A stretch of 64,000 nt of DNA from Beroe forskalii (GCA_011033025.1 WFMF01000052.1:568396-632395), one strand, 5' to 3'; positions 1 through 13,235 are shown, counted from the stretch's first letter. Translations and numbers: made by a program. Notes: a model not told the origin generated them from the letters alone.

Positions 1-55
1 CAAGAATACAACATTAAAAATGATTGTTATCTCTCGTCGTCAGAAAACTCCATTC

Positions 56-94
56 CTCAAATTTGATTGTAATTAGTAGTGTTGTTAAGTTTAA
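56..94 (-). repeat. 39-nt leader-like motif, copy A
   Basis: Read on the minus strand, this 39-nt block ends in ATTACAATCAAATTTGAG. It differs from the block at 25207-25245 at a single position. Its last 16-18 nt also lie just upstream of the ATGs at 490 and 28676. An ATG follows two bases after the motif on the minus strand but opens only eight codons, and a CTGACGA box follows at the window edge. No GT follows the motif, so it is not an ordinary spliced-leader RNA gene. Its nature is unresolved. Confidence 0.6.
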
Positions 95-469
95 TAATAT
101 ATTATCATTATGATGTAGCTAGATAGGCAATGTTGAATGTGCACTTTCCTTGATGATAGATTGGTCAAAATCTGGATAGAACTTATCAGTTTGAACTCGT
201 ATTTGCACATTCTTTCTACAATGACAATCCCCTTGCAGAGCTTAATGAGACAAACTCATTTCAAGGTGAACAGCACCAAGGTTTAGTTTGCCTTGTGATC
301 ATATAATGTTTTTAAACTGTAAGTTTTTAATTCTTAACTACAATGGATCTCACAAGCTCTGTGCATCTTATTTTAAATCTGTTGGTTATTGGGGATGTAT
401 GTATATTTAGAAGTAATTAATTAATTAATGTACATAGAACTGATTTTACTGGTCCACTTATGATTATTG

Positions 470-487
470 ATTACAATCAAATTTGAG
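470..487 (+). promoter_or_regulatory. 18-nt leader-like motif before GHITM ATG
   Basis: The sequence ATTACAATCAAATTTGAG ends two bases before the ATG at 490. The same 16-18 nt occur at 56-94 (minus), 25207-25245 and 28655-28670. An exact repeat at this position in two unrelated genes suggests a leader relic from a trans-spliced transcript or a conserved start-proximal element. Which of these it is remains inference. Confidence 0.6.
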
Positions 488-489
488 TG

Positions 490-1425
490 ATGTTCTCAAG
501 ACTATCTACTGTTTGCTCAAAGAAGCCCATTTTGAATGTTTGTTTTGCAACTTTACGTACTCATGCTAGAGCTGTTCCAAGAGTAGCAAAGCCTTCTACT
601 AAGACTGTAGTGAAAAGAGATTGGGACTTCTATGGAAAAATTTTCTTAGGAGGAGCTGCCCTGGTTGGTGGCACATCTATGTGCATTGTTGGTCTTAAGC
701 CTGGACATTTTGAGATAAGTGCTCTTGCTCGCTCTGTTCTCTGGCCTGAATATGTCAAAAATCGTATGCAAGGAACATATGTGTACTTTGGACTTGGTTT
801 GGCAGTAACAGGTGCAACAATGGTGGCTACAAAAAATTTTGTGGGCCTTCAAAATTTGATTACAAGACATCCCATCCTATCAATGGTTGGGTTCATTGGA
901 GCTCAAATTACAATCAATAGCATTCAGCATAGTTTGCCATACACTAGTGAAAACATGCTTGCTAAACACGTTCTTGCTGGAGGCTTATATACAATGATAG
1001 GAACACTTCTTGGCCCACTCCTTCATGTTGGTGGACCAATAGTTTCACGAGCTGCTATGTATACAGGAGCACTTGTATTTGGACTAACAATGGCTGCTGT
1101 TACAGCACCTTCAGAGCATTATCTGCAGATGTCTGGGCCCCTGATGATGGGATTTTGTGCTGTTGCTGCTGCCACCATAGGTTCAGCTTTCCTTCCTAAG
1201 ACAGGTGCACTTGGGGGTGGATTATACTCAGTTGCAGTCTATGGAGGAGTTGTTCTTTTTTCTGCTCTGATGCTTTATCAGACTCAGCAAATAGTACAGC
1301 AATGTGAACGTATGCCACATTACATGCAGTATGATCCCATTTCAATGAGTATTGGAATTTACATGTCAACTATCAACCTTTTCATAAGAATCCTATCCAT
1401 TCTGTCCAATAACAGGAGGAAATAA
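490..1425 (+). CDS. GHITM: GHITM/TMBIM5-like mitochondrial inner membrane protein
   Basis: This is a single uninterrupted reading frame of 311 residues, near the roughly 345 of vertebrate GHITM. I chose the ATG at 490 because an in-frame upstream start would be a GTG. The protein has a basic, Ser/Arg-rich N-terminus suited to mitochondrial import, then seven or eight hydrophobic segments from about residue 55. The C-terminus (YDPISMSIGIYMSTINLFIR, then NNRRK) is the hallmark end of the GHITM branch of the BAX-inhibitor-1/TMBIM family. Family members sit in the inner mitochondrial membrane, shape cristae and have been linked to calcium/proton exchange. Unusually for this window, no intron is present, and the start is immediately preceded by the shared leader-like motif, which together fit a retroposed copy. 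No 3' A-tail was seen, so retroposition is not proven. Confidence 0.9.
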   Translation: MFSRLSTVCSKKPILNVCFATLRTHARAVPRVAKPSTKTVVKRDWDFYGKIFLGGAALVGGTSMCIVGLKPGHFEISALARSVLWPEYVKNRMQGTYVYFGLGLAVTGATMVATKNFVGLQNLITRHPILSMVGFIGAQITINSIQHSLPYTSENMLAKHVLAGGLYTMIGTLLGPLLHVGGPIVSRAAMYTGALVFGLTMAAVTAPSEHYLQMSGPLMMGFCAVAAATIGSAFLPKTGALGGGLYSVAVYGGVVLFSALMLYQTQQIVQQCERMPHYMQYDPISMSIGIYMSTINLFIRILSILSNNRRK

Positions 1426-2060
1426 GAACCATCAACTCATGGAATGAAAGTTTCGAATGTGTTAAGTCCAAGGTTAAGATGAAGTTCACTTAAGATGGAA
1501 ACAAAACTCTTCTGAATATAGATTTGGGGACAACAAGTAACAGCTTCAATAGCCATGCCCTCATGAACTTTGATTCTAAAATTGCTTAGTGCAATGACTT
1601 GACAAGCTGTGGGTAATGAATGTTTCAACCAGTGAATGAACACTAAGTGGTTTCAATAACAATGAATTGTTAACAAGACCCTCAAAGAGACTTTAAACCA
1701 CACAATATTTGTGCTGTACAGTTTAATTTTGTTTTGTCAATAGTGAAAGTATGATTTTCATATATTACAAATTGTCTCATGTGCTTGTGAAGATTTCCTG
1801 CTATCAACTGAAAGAATAGAATTTTAATTTACCAGCTTTGTGTCTATTCTTGCATTTCACATCACACCTTCAGTGAAGAAAGTGTCAGTTGATGATGAAC
1901 TAATGAAAAACTATAATATAACCTTGTATTTTAAAATCTCTTATTTTAGACAATTTGTTAAAATTTGTGAATAATGAATATCATTGCTATGTGTTTAAGA
2001 AGAAAAACACATTTAACCATAATATATTTTTAACTGAGGTTATGAAATGTGATATCAAAT
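1426..2060. other. Intergenic, AT-rich
   Basis: This holds the GHITM 3' region and the PHF7-like 5' region. I saw no gene, repeat or clear poly(A)-tract here. Confidence 0.5.
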
Positions 2061-5000
2061 ATGACTGATGAGCAAACTGTTACCAGACACACCATAACAT
2101 ATCCTGAGGTGAAAGAACCACAGAAACCAGTTTCTGAAAAACATGGTTTATCACCCAAGAAATCCCTTCTCTGTTTCAACCCTGATGGATCACTATGCAT
2201 TCCTGCTGACTTGAAGGATAAACTTGGCAATCAGCCATTGAAAGCTTCTTCATTGAAACGTTGGTATTTAATCTGGGAGATATACAGATATCGTTCATTT
2301 CGAAATTATACCATATTTCGTATTGATTTATTTTGGCTCCTATCTATTCAATAAAAAGTTTTCATCACATTGTCATTAATTCCATGAGTCCCCTGCTGAC
2401 TCCACTCTACCTCAGATATCAACAGTTCCTCTGATATCACCAATGGTTTGGGAGGAGAAGGAGGAGGAGCATCTAGTCGGAAGAGACGAAAGAACAAGGC
2501 TCCAGTGAGACGGCAGGCTGTGGAGGTTTGGGTGCCACCCCCAGCAGAGGCCTGCCACTTCTGTTACACAACGGATACAGGCAGGGAAATGGGAGAAATC
2601 AAAGAGGTGGATGGCATACGAGCCCATCATAGTTGTCTGGTGAGTAGGTTAACGAGAGGGCCTAATATGTTAGATGGACACTTTGCAGAGAATTTATCCC
2701 TGTCAATTCGCTCTCACTCCTGTTGGCTTTCATTCGTTTAAATTAAAGGGATGCGTGATGGGGCCATTGGTATTTGGTAATTCTTGACTCTTATCATGCT
2801 TCTCCACAGCTGTTTTCCTCGGGATTGTGCCAGGCTGGTAGCAATGACGAAGGATTGTGGGGCTTCCTACAGCCTCACATGAGGAAGGAGATTTCACGGG
2901 GGAAGAGATTAGTGAGTTTTGATTTGAATTTAGTGACTCATTGATCAAACCTTAAGATTTTGCTTTCGAAAACACGACAGTTTTATACAATACACTAGGT
3001 ATGTGTTATCATTCTCTCCTTAACTGTTCCCTATAACTCTCAGAGGTGTTCGTTTTGTAAGTATCCGGGTGCTTTGGTTGGGTGTCACAAAGCGAAGTGC
3101 CCTCACACCTACCATCTGACTTGTGGACTCAACAACGGCTGTCTTATGCAGTACTATGAGAACTTCAGGTATACAATTCTCCCAATTCTGAGTATTTTTC
3201 CTTTAACTTGGTTTCTTACTTTCTTAGCTTTTCCTGTGGCTGAGGCCTGAAATTGATACAATTGAGACAATTATGGGAAAATTTACAAAAAATACCATAC
3301 ACGGAGCAATAAATCCCCAAAAAACCTTTCCTTCTGACCCCTCCCTCTGCCCCAGGTCGTTCTGCCCCAACCACCGTCCCATCCAGCACTACCCCAAACA
3401 CCTGGCGATGGGAGGAAGGGTGGAGTGTCCTATCTGTGGGGATCCTATCATTGTGGGGAGCAAGGTGGTGCCTAGGGAGGTCGTGGTCACGGAGTGCTGC
3501 AACATGACACCCCTACATAGGCAGTGTATACAGGTAATGTATAATGTACAATGTCTGATGTATACTGATACATTTGGTGTAAACATATACAATGCTCACT
3601 GACCTACTTAAAGTGTATTTTGTTTCAGGTTAAGATTCAAGCAGCATACAATAAGTCTGCATAAAAATGCATAATACGTATGACGTATGTCAAAAGTGAG
3701 TGAACCTTATTGTTAGTCTCACGATCTATCTCTTTCAGAACCAAGCTGATGCGAGCGGGTACTTCTTCAGATGTCCCATGTGTAACAACGAGAAGAAGTT
3801 CAACTCCATCATGAAGATCATGGGGATCAACATACCACTGAGGTTAGATACTCAGAACTGCAATTTTGCAATAATACATTATAAATTAATACGTGTTCTC
3901 AGTTCTGCTTATAAGAGAACAATATGATGTATTAATCTGGATGTTGCTGGCTGTACATTCATCGCTATACAAGCCGTATTATCTTCCTCTCCTCTGCGAT
4001 CTTCTTGAGTCTCTAATTCGCCATGCAAAGTTTGAACGGGTTGAATTGAACATCATTTCACAGCAAAACTACGACTCACAAAATTGCTAAAAATTCGCAA
4101 CCTGCACCCATCTCCCCACCTAATTATCCTCTAAACCACCTCATCCTCAGTGACGCAGTCTGGGAGAAGGAAGGTTACTACGACGACTTGTACGTAGAAC
4201 ATTGGCGTTGTGACGTGCCCATCTGTCTGCACCCCTCCGGGAGGTCAGGAGACAGCAGGTCTGGGGATCAGTGGGACCTGATGAAATGCCACACTTGTGG
4301 GCATGCTGGGGCTCATCCGGCGTGTTTGGGGTATGATAGGAAGAGACCTGTGGGATGGAGCTGCGCTAACTGTGTTACTATCCAGGTACTGTTAGAGAAT
4401 GCTTTCCCCGTCCAACCTAGTGCAGTATTACTAGTAACAATCAATGGTATTTCTGTCATTTTTCCGTCCCTTGTTTCATCATTCCCTGGCATTCTAAAGC
4501 TCCAGTTTTTGACAATCTTCAACCATTCATTATTCTGCTATTCCCTCAGAAAGCTATCGATGAGGAGCGGATAGAAGCAGAGAAGAAAGCAGCTGAGGAG
4601 GCTCTAAAGAACCCTCCTCCTCCTCCTCCTCCAGTGCAGCCTACTACACCAGGACCCAGCAGGGGGACTCCTTCTCAATCCAGTGAGTGGTTTAGTGTGG
4701 GGTCGTTGTTTTCTACTTTTCGTGTTTTCAATATCCATGTATATGTTCCCTTCAAGCAAATGGGCACAGAAATTTCTGGACCAAATTCTTGATCTTTCTT
4801 TGTTACTATTTCTAGTGCCAATACGAATTACGTGTCGATTGCATGTTATGTAATGTTAATAAGCATTCATTCAAGCATTCATCCTTATTGCGATATCATG
4901 TGTCGGTGTAATTTTCACTTCACATAATCCATGTAATGTTAAAATCAGACTGCTTTTGTTTTTCAGGATATCCTAATTCTCAATCCTGTGATTTAGTAGT

Positions 5001-8000
5001 GGCAATACTGCGAACATTTCCGACTTCATGTTAATCACTACACACAAAATATTCATGCTTTCATCTAAAAACACTCATTTCTCTCTTTTCAGCCCCATCC
5101 AGCTCTCGTGTCAAGAACTCCTCATCTTCTTCTACCCCAAAACAACGAGGGAGGCCCAAGAAACAGACCCTGAGCCCCTCCAAAGACCCCTATCTGATGA
5201 CTCCTCATGCTCTCAAAGAGGCTGTGTTTAAGCTGTGTGTAGCCAAGTTGAAAATTGAGAAAGTGGTGGGGAAGGATGTGGATCCTGATGTGTGGATAGG
5301 TAAGAGAAAATGAATTTTTTGAATCAAGCTGCAAAAATTAATTTGATCTTTTTAATCAATTGACGATTTAAATTTCTCAGAGCATTGGGATGCTCTCTCG
5401 CAGTATTTCCTTTTACTCTACTTATATACTCACCAACATTTATTTTTAAGTTCACCCAAAATCTCCTGCAGGACTCCCCCAGCCTGATGAAGCAGATCTG
5501 AGTGATTTGGTATCCCGTCCTTTCAGCATCCGGTTAACAAAGGCACATTACACTCCTTCCTTTACATCTGCCTTAGGTATGTTTATGTCATTGATTTGTT
5601 AGACCATTCTGACAATCCAGATCATGCAAAATAGCAAAATGTTACTCGTTCAAACATCTCTTATCTGTTATCAAAGATATTCCTTTGTTCTCACTTCCTC
5701 ATTCCCCTTTCATATCAGGTCACGATTCCAGTGAAGAAGAAGAAGAGGAAAAAGAGGAGTATGATGAGCAGAAGGAGAGATTGTGGGAGCTGGTTCTGAA
5801 AACCAGACGACTTCATCCTGCACCAACAAACTCGTCGTCAGATAAGAAGACGCCGGCTACTGATAAGAAAACTGCAGACAAGAAGACACCGCTGACTGAT
5901 AAGGAAAAGGAAAAGGCTAAACTTGCCAAGCAGACTACAATTAACAGCTTCTTCAAGAGGAAATTCTCTGAAGAGTAAGATAGTTTGCTTGAATTTTAAT
6001 GATGGTTCTTGAGTAGATCATACTTCATTGTTAGAATTTCAATATAGATCGTATATTTTATTGCTCAATTCCTTCGCGTTGCTGGATTTATGTTACAATC
6101 ACTCATGGATCGAATATCTACTCAGATACTCAGAAGATGCCAAGAAAAGGAAGATAGAGTCTCCTGATAACGACGATTTCTCCAACCCTACCAACACTAA
6201 AAGTCCAAGCTCAGGCAGGAAACGACCTTCTCTCTCACTTAACAAACGAAGGAAATCATCCGCCAGTAAATCTCCTAAAAAGCAACCATCTGAGGACAAG
6301 ACACCCTCCAAGGATCCTATCGCACCTGCTGTAGTTCCTCCTGAGGAGGAAGATGATATCTTCCCTACATCGTGTGACTACCAGTGTTACTACTGCTCGG
6401 ATAAGTTCAGTAAGTTATCTGTGAGGATGGATCACATGAGGACCAAACACCCTTCACGAGTCAGGGACTGGGATACTTCCAGTGGAAAGTGCGGTGAGTT
6501 GAAAGTTTCAGATTACTTAATTAGTAAATCAATTAGCTAATCATTAGATTGATTCGGGGTGCGAACAGATGGCAAAACTTGCTTTTGAATTTGCTTAGTT
6601 AATTGTTTTTCATGATTATAATCTTGTTCTGTTTCCATTAACATTCCATGAACAGTCCACTGTTTTCCTATCTAAGCCATACTGTGCTGTACAAGAATTT
6701 AATCTAAATTCAATTTCAGGTAAAAGGAGACGCAGCTCAAAAGAGAAGCCCTCAGATTTCATCTACTTTAGTGACGATGGTGACGAACTCTCACCTAACA
6801 GTGAAGACGTGGATTCTGAAGATTCTCCAAAGAAAAAGAAAGCTGGAAAGCGGAGAAGTGGGAAGGGGATCGGTAGGAGGAAGAAGATACGCACAGCAAC
6901 AAAATCACAGCCTGAATCTGGTGAAACTAAGCCGAAGAGAGGGCGAGGTCGCCCGAGAAAGAAGAAGAATGTCGTGGTTAACTGCGAGGATGATTCAGAC
7001 GAGGCGTATCCCTCGTTTGAGGAGGAGATGATGAAGTACAGCGAGCTGACGATTGAGGTAGACAACGGTCCTCGGGAGGAAGAGGATGAGGAGTATCTGC
7101 CGAGGTCGCCGAGGAAAGCGAAGAAAAGCGACAAATATCACTGGACTGATAGCGAGATCTTCGCATTGATTGATTACTATGATTATAATCATACCATGAT
7201 CGTTTCAAATAACTATCTGCTCTTCTTGAAGATAAACTTTTCGTTTTTGAACCTTTTCTTTCGTCTTGGAGTTGAGGTATTTTGGAGCAAACTAGATAGA
7301 CTCATACCTGCCATTTTTTCAGATTACTACGCTATGAATCCGTGTCTATGGGACAAATCAACGACAGATGAGGAGAAGAATGTATCATTGATCAAGAAGT
7401 TGGGACGAAAACTTAGTGTAACAGACAAATTCTAGATACGGTGTAATCCGTGAATCTAGGTAGATGTAGCCCATCCTTGCAGCACTCGTTTGTTCATCAA
7501 ACTACCGAGGAAAGAATGCGCGCGACGGATGGATAAACAAAATCTCTCAGCTAAACCCCCATCCCCTTCCAGATAAGGTGATTACAGCCAAATGGAAGTC
7601 CCTGGTAACCCGCTACAAGCAGGAGAAGTACCACTCCTCCTCCACCTGGAGGTTCCTTCCCTCCCTGGATTTCCTGGAGGAGCTGAACCTGACAGCGTGT
7701 CCAGATGACGTGTCTCCTCTCTTCTCACTCCTCGCTCAGTCAAGAGACGAGGACGAGTAAGTATTGTATAATTATAATGTATTCACTACATGAGTATAGT
7801 GTATTCTTGTTTTGATATTGTATTTTTGTTGAAACTTGAAACATGTATTCTTTGTGATCTCTGTGTTCTTGTTAGAAACTTCAAGCAATTGAACTTGAGG
7901 TACGAATCTATAATACTTCATGCTTTCATAAGTTGTACGGGAAATGATCTACATTCTGTTCTATACATCTGAGAATAGAAGAAATCAATCCAATAACACT

Positions 8001-8253
8001 GATCTCCCCTCACAGGGCTGATTGCAATGACTCGACAGCCGGTCCTGACACATCCCAAGACATATTCCCTGACCTAACTGACGACGAAGCTCCCCAGTTC
8101 TCAGACAACGAATCCAAAGACTGCCCTGACCCTGGTATGAGTTGTGAGGTTCAGGGGATTTCCTTGTGTTCGGAAGAGAATATGATTAGTACGACTTCCT
8201 TCAGGGCCGAGGATGATGTGATTACTGCGTTTGAAGAAGTGGATGAGCTTTAG
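2061..8253 (+). CDS. PHF7/G2E3-like ePHD-RING-PHD protein with AT-hooks, PIP-box, C2H2 finger and MADF-like domain
   Basis: Exons inferred from GT-AG borders and matching phases: 2061-2259, 2416-2639, 2810-2911, 3044-3168, 3356-3533, 3739-3842, 4151-4385, 4550-4682, 5093-5299, 5472-5576, 5719-5974, 6126-6493, 6720-about 7170, 7323-about 7411, about 7573-7757, 8016-8253. In order the protein has a C2HC finger (CHFC..HHSC) and extended PHD (CSFC..CPHTYHLTCG), a RING-like block (CPICG..CPMC), a PHD (CDVPICLH..CHTCG..HPAC..CANC), an RGRPKK AT-hook, an acidic stretch, a PIP-box (QTTINSFF), a C2H2 finger (CYYC..HMRTKH), a second AT-hook (RGRGRPRKKK) and a split MADF/SANT-like domain (PCLWD..KWKSLVTRY..FL). 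The N-terminal set matches PHF7/G2E3, chromatin readers or ubiquitin ligases. A nuclear, DNA- and PCNA-associated role is inference. The donor of the exon near 7170 is not canonical; the other joins are well supported. Confidence 0.8.
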
Positions 8254-11217
8254 ATTAATAAGTTTTAGCAATGGGTATTCTTAGTTGGTATATGACATTA
8301 TTCTCAATCAGGAACAATTAAAACCAATAAGTAATTACTCCCTTTCGACCCCGCCCTTTGAGTTTTAGAGGCAGTTTTGTTGAGCTGATGATATCGATAA
8401 TGTAAAAATTTTAAAGCTAAATCTTTGCTCTTGGCAGTTAATTTGAGAAGTATCTCCTTATCTTAAAATCTAAGTAATAAAATCACTGTCATTGCCCGTG
8501 GTGACTCATGAGATACACTGAAAAGCATTCCTGCAGATTGATAACTTCGTGCTTGTCATTAATACCATCATATCTATGAAAGTGTTTTATCCGGTATGAT
8601 CGTATCAATATCTGAAATATGCAAAATTATGCGGCAATGTGTTGGCTCTCTATCAATTTCTATATTACAGATTGTACGAGTATCTTAGTCAATTAATAAA
8701 TCAGAACAACTCTTAGATGAAATAAGAATTAATCTGAATAATGATTTAAAATCTATGAAAATTAGTGAGATAATTCCCTGAAAGAATATTGATTGAGTTT
8801 TCGTGCTGTTGCGCTCTGGAATTTTACTCGCTTTTTAATTTTTGAATGCTTCGATAGATTAAAATTTAAAATCACAATTTATTCTATCTATGGATAAACA
8901 CATATATTATCACCAATATTGCATGAAGAAGTGTATTAAGACAAACTTACTTTTTTGTTGAAATATCGAAAGCTGACAAATTAGTATGAAAAGCGCCTAG
9001 AAACTTTGTACCTATGAGGAATTTTTGTAAAGAATGGAATTAATGAGTCGCTGTAGCATTTTCATCTTCATTGTTTGATTGAACTAAGCAAATGAAGTGA
9101 GAAATCAGTGGATTTATAAGTGAAGAAGTGGTGAATTAATTATCTTATTTTAGTATCTTAAAACTCTATTCTCTATAAATTACTTTCAAAAGCAAATCAA
9201 ATCTATTAGTGTTATGATTATACTCAAGCGTTGATTTGCACTAGAACTATTTATTTCAAATGCATGAAAATGAAATAGGTAAATAACTGACCTTGACTGG
9301 TCAAATTAATGTTATGCACATTATCCCCTTATCGGTAGACTATCAGAATTTGATCAATTAATGAAATAATTAAGTACATGGTTTTTATCAGGGATCGAAA
9401 ACTTTCTTATCCTGCTTTTACTTTTGAATGTTAACCATTGAATCTTATTTCTGTTATCTATACTTAACATTCTGTAATCTATAAAGCTATAATTAAAATT
9501 AACATTATATACAGATATTCGAGTTGTCATTATTCATCATGATCTCATTTTACGCCACCGGCCATGCCTTTCTTGAAATGAAAAGACTGCCACTATTTTC
9601 GTTTTGTATTGAGATAGCTAAGAATATGTTCTGTGTTTTGGGCATTAACAACACGTTTAAGTGAAGGCATTTCTGGAATTTGCCACCATGTCACAATGTT
9701 TGTATACATCGGGTAGTTTTAGTACTAAAACGGAACGCGCGAAAAAGTTAAGTCTGTACTGAATCTACTTTTGGCGCGAATTTCTGGAACGCGCAGCACG
9801 TACGTTTTTTCTTTACTGAGCGTGGATTATAACGTGAACTCAAATTTTCCAGTCTTTTCTCTATCTAATAGCTTGCCAGTAGAAGTGCCACGTGCCAGCC
9901 ATTGATGAATACTTTCAGATGATAATTTTCTAGAATATTTCCCTTTTATGGATTGTAAGAGTGATCTAAACAGCTTGCTAAATGCTAGCTCAATAACCCA
10001 AATCCTCAATTGAGGAATGTCCGAAGTACAGTACACCCTATCCCTCGGAGAGGACACGACACATTCGTGTGACTTTGATGGGACCCTATCAGGACTATCC
10101 TCCGCCTTGGAAAGTGTGAAGGGACAGATAAACACGGCTATTGGTCGTAACAGAGTGGAGTGCCGAAGGCACGACACGATGTTACACGACCAATAACGCT
10201 CTTATTTTTCGCTAGGGAGATAAGAGGGATCGATTGCCGTCAAAAACGTTGACCTAAATGCATGCATTCATGCATTTTCATTCACGTGACTTTGTGCACC
10301 AATAGCAGCCCGCTACGGGCCTCCCCTGACCCTGTCTCGTGGCATTATAGCTTCTACTAGTGACTTCAATGCTGCTACATTACTGGCTGATATGTCTGCC
10401 ACGTCAGTGCCACGTGCTACGCATAATTCACTCTAGAACACGTGACCCGGTCAGGTTGAATGGAGGAAAAATATGGGAACGGCGAAGAAACGGAGGAGAA
10501 AATACGAGAATTATGGAACGGCAATCTCAGGAGGATCAGCCGCGGTATTTGTAATTGATAGGAAGTAAATGCAGTCACTTCGAAATTTTTACGGATTGTG
10601 CGCTTGCTCTTCTCATTTGCTGTTGACTAATCAGTTTCTGCTCCGGAGTTCACAGATAGTATCAATCATATGCGCTCAAGTACATAAATCGTATGTTGGA
10701 AATAACATGCTAATTACTAAAAAGGCAGTACCCGTGTCACGCACAATCCATTTGTCTAATGTCTATTGTAGCATTTCTGTAATCTACACCATTCGCAACG
10801 CCTATGATCGTATTCATGAATGAATGAAGTTCCAATTATTACGGCATAGGATTAGGAATTGGGCTTTTTTAAAAAGAAATCATTACGTGATTTACTTAAT
10901 TTCAATACGTTTTTGCTAAGTTACTACCGTTTCGGGATTCTCCTATGACGCAACTATGCTCTTTCCCACTCGTGTGACATCCATAATATTCATATTGGCC
11001 CTTATCCAAGTTATTTTAGTTTTTACTCCATAGGTAATAGATATCATCATGATTCACGTACATAGGTGCAGTAACTTTTTCTTTGAAATGAGCTCATTAT
11101 CAGGTATAAAAGTAGCAAGCTAATAACATACAACCGCCAATTTTTCGTGCGTGGATATTTGTAGATTTGCTATAGTAAGTTGGGAATCGGATTATTCCGC
11201 AGGGGCAGGCCAGGTCA
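8254..11217. other. Long non-coding intergenic region
   Basis: Beyond the PHF7-like stop the DNA is AT-rich to about 9.6 kb with no convincing gene. From 9.7 to 10.5 kb there are several CACGTG hexamers (for example 10283-10288 and near 10411 and 10438). Short open frames here show no recognisable domain or splice pattern. Confidence 0.5.
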
Positions 11218-11340
11218 TAGTCACGTGACACGGTCAGGTGACCCAGGCACGTGGTAGCAGCCTACCAGAAGGTTCGTCACGTGGTCACCACGTGACCACT
11301 AGGTGGCTACCACATGACAGGCACGGCCAACGGAGCGAAA
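11218..11340. promoter_or_regulatory. CACGTG palindrome cluster
   Basis: Four CACGTG sites occur at 11222, 11248, 11278 and 11289, mostly in TCACGTGAC-like context. GTGGTAGC (about 11251) and GCTACCAC (about 11306) form an inverted pair around them. CACGTG is the core E-box bound by bHLH-ZIP factors of the USF/MYC/MITF type. Function here, such as an enhancer or the end of a repeat element, is inference. Confidence 0.4.
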
Positions 11341-12278
11341 AATAATAAGCGTTGTAGAACGGATCTTCCCTGAAAACTTCATATCTTCAAGATGCCAATC
11401 AGGTGATAACAATATTAGTTTTTAAAGATTATTTTCGAAAAAAAACATGCATATCTCTCACGTTCACTTGTTTGTGTTTGCCGAGAAGAAAATACGCCGT
11501 TTGAAGTGTTTACTAACTAATACAAAACAAGACTGACTCTGGGCAGTACGTTCATTTTCACACACTAAAACTTAGTCAAAACTTCGAGTTTTCAGTTTTC
11601 ATTCGTTTTTGCCAGCGCTTGTCTCTTTTTCTCATTCGCTTTTAATTCAACAAGCCCCATCTGCCCTCGTAATCTATTTCCCATTTATATAATACCATAT
11701 TTGTCAAATTCATGTTTAACATTTAGAAATATGAAAAGGAAATCAATGTTATTTATATTGGATAATTTGCGCTCATCATTAAACTCCACTTCTCTTTAAA
11801 TCAGGATATTAACCATCATTCTTTTAAACACATTAAACTCTCTCTGTCCTCACACCCTCCCCCACTACCTAATGAGATGAAATCGCGCTATCATATTACT
11901 TATGACTTGGGCAGAGTTCTTCCCTGGCTGCATTACTGCTGTAGCCATGGTAACCACTCGCCATTTAGAATTATCACTTTGTATTTGGGGCGAGATCCCA
12001 GGACTGTTCTCTCTCACATTGTGTTTGTTTTGGTGTACTTGTTGTGAAATGTTTTAAATTGTGAACTGTCCAACTAATCCTTTTTAATAATAATTTACAA
12101 CGTTTAATATTTTGTGACGGTATTACTCAATTTAATTTGTCCCAAATTATGTTATGAAACTTGATCATTTCCGTTGGATTGTTAAAGGCATGTACCTGCC
12201 CGACCTCCCTAATGTATTATTTTTCGGTAGCATTTTCTCCTCCACAAATCACCGTAACTAATCTCCCCCTAATTTCAG

Positions 12279-12686
12279 ATGGAACTGCTGCTGAAGTGTA
12301 AGACTGCGTATGTGACGGAGAGTGTAACGCGTCGTGACTTCAAGCCCCACCCGAGCACACCTCCCCCCACGCCTGCCTCCCTTCACCACCTCCCCTCCGC
12401 GCTGGCATCCCAAGCTTCTCACGTGCCCGAACCACCCACCGCCCGCAAGGATATTGTGCGGGAGCCTCGCGGGCAACTCCCTTCGTTTACGAATGAAATA
12501 ACAGCGCTGAGTGGCGGACGGTACCGGGTGAGACCCTATCGTCCGTCTACCCGGGACGGAACGACTGCTCAGGAGTGGGACAAGAGGAAGGACGTTGAGC
12601 GGGCGCAAACTGCCGGAGCAGTGGACACCAGACGCCCGATCAGTGTTGCGTTTAACACAACTCTACCAAGATTCATGAGCGATTGA
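12279..12686 (+). CDS. Hypothetical protein, Pro/Arg-rich, possibly a last exon
   Basis: An open frame of 135 codons starts with an ATG directly after a good acceptor (CCCCTAATTTCAG). It is therefore either the last exon of a longer gene or a trans-spliced start. The composition is Pro-, Ser- and Arg-rich with short motifs such as TRRDFKPHP and YRVRPYRPS, and it ends at TGA. The GC content and codon use are clearly more gene-like than the flanks. Its style resembles small ciliary microtubule-associated proteins, but I recognise no family. No upstream exon was identified. Confidence 0.45.
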   Translation: MELLLKCKTAYVTESVTRRDFKPHPSTPPPTPASLHHLPSALASQASHVPEPPTARKDIVREPRGQLPSFTNEITALSGGRYRVRPYRPSTRDGTTAQEWDKRKDVERAQTAGAVDTRRPISVAFNTTLPRFMSD

Positions 12687-13235
12687 ATTGCGTTCTGCCA
12701 ACTTCAACTGACCAACTCTGAAATTCTCAAATCTAATTGAACTTTAAGTTAAATCTTAATGCAGCGATATCGTATACGAACATGATCATTTCTGCATTTA
12801 AACTGGTAAATTTCGTTCTGATGCACTGATAGAACTCAATCTGAAAATTGAGGTAGAAAATTTTGCACTTTAACCCAGAGCAGCTCGACATATTTTCAAT
12901 GTTTTTGAAAGTTTGCCATCAGCCCTGTCAGTCATCAGTACTTCAAAGTTCAAATGCCAATCATCCACAATTTTTGCACTTGACAAGATTAGATTTAAAG
13001 TGCACACAGCAATATCTAAATTTAATTTCGTATTTAATTTTCAACTTCATTAAATCATCATTTTATTCAGATTCTGCTTCAAGAAATGCTTTTATGGATG
13101 GAGAATTTATTAACTATTTTAATCATGAATCAGTAATTCGTGATCCATGATTTGCCTACGCCCTACCCTCAATCTATGACACACTATTGCACTACTGTAA
13201 TCCAGGAAAGTGAACGGTGCCGCGGCCGATTAGTC
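12687..13235. other. AT-rich spacer
   Basis: Non-coding, AT-rich sequence between the small gene and the GC-rich minisatellite. I saw nothing specific in it. Confidence 0.4.

Noticed and set aside
56..94. Spliced-leader RNA gene
   Set aside because: The motif is not followed by a GT donor or an Sm site in any of the four copies, so I describe it as leader-like only.
9827..10177. 116-residue minus-strand frame
   Set aside because: No domain, no splice signals, atypical composition.
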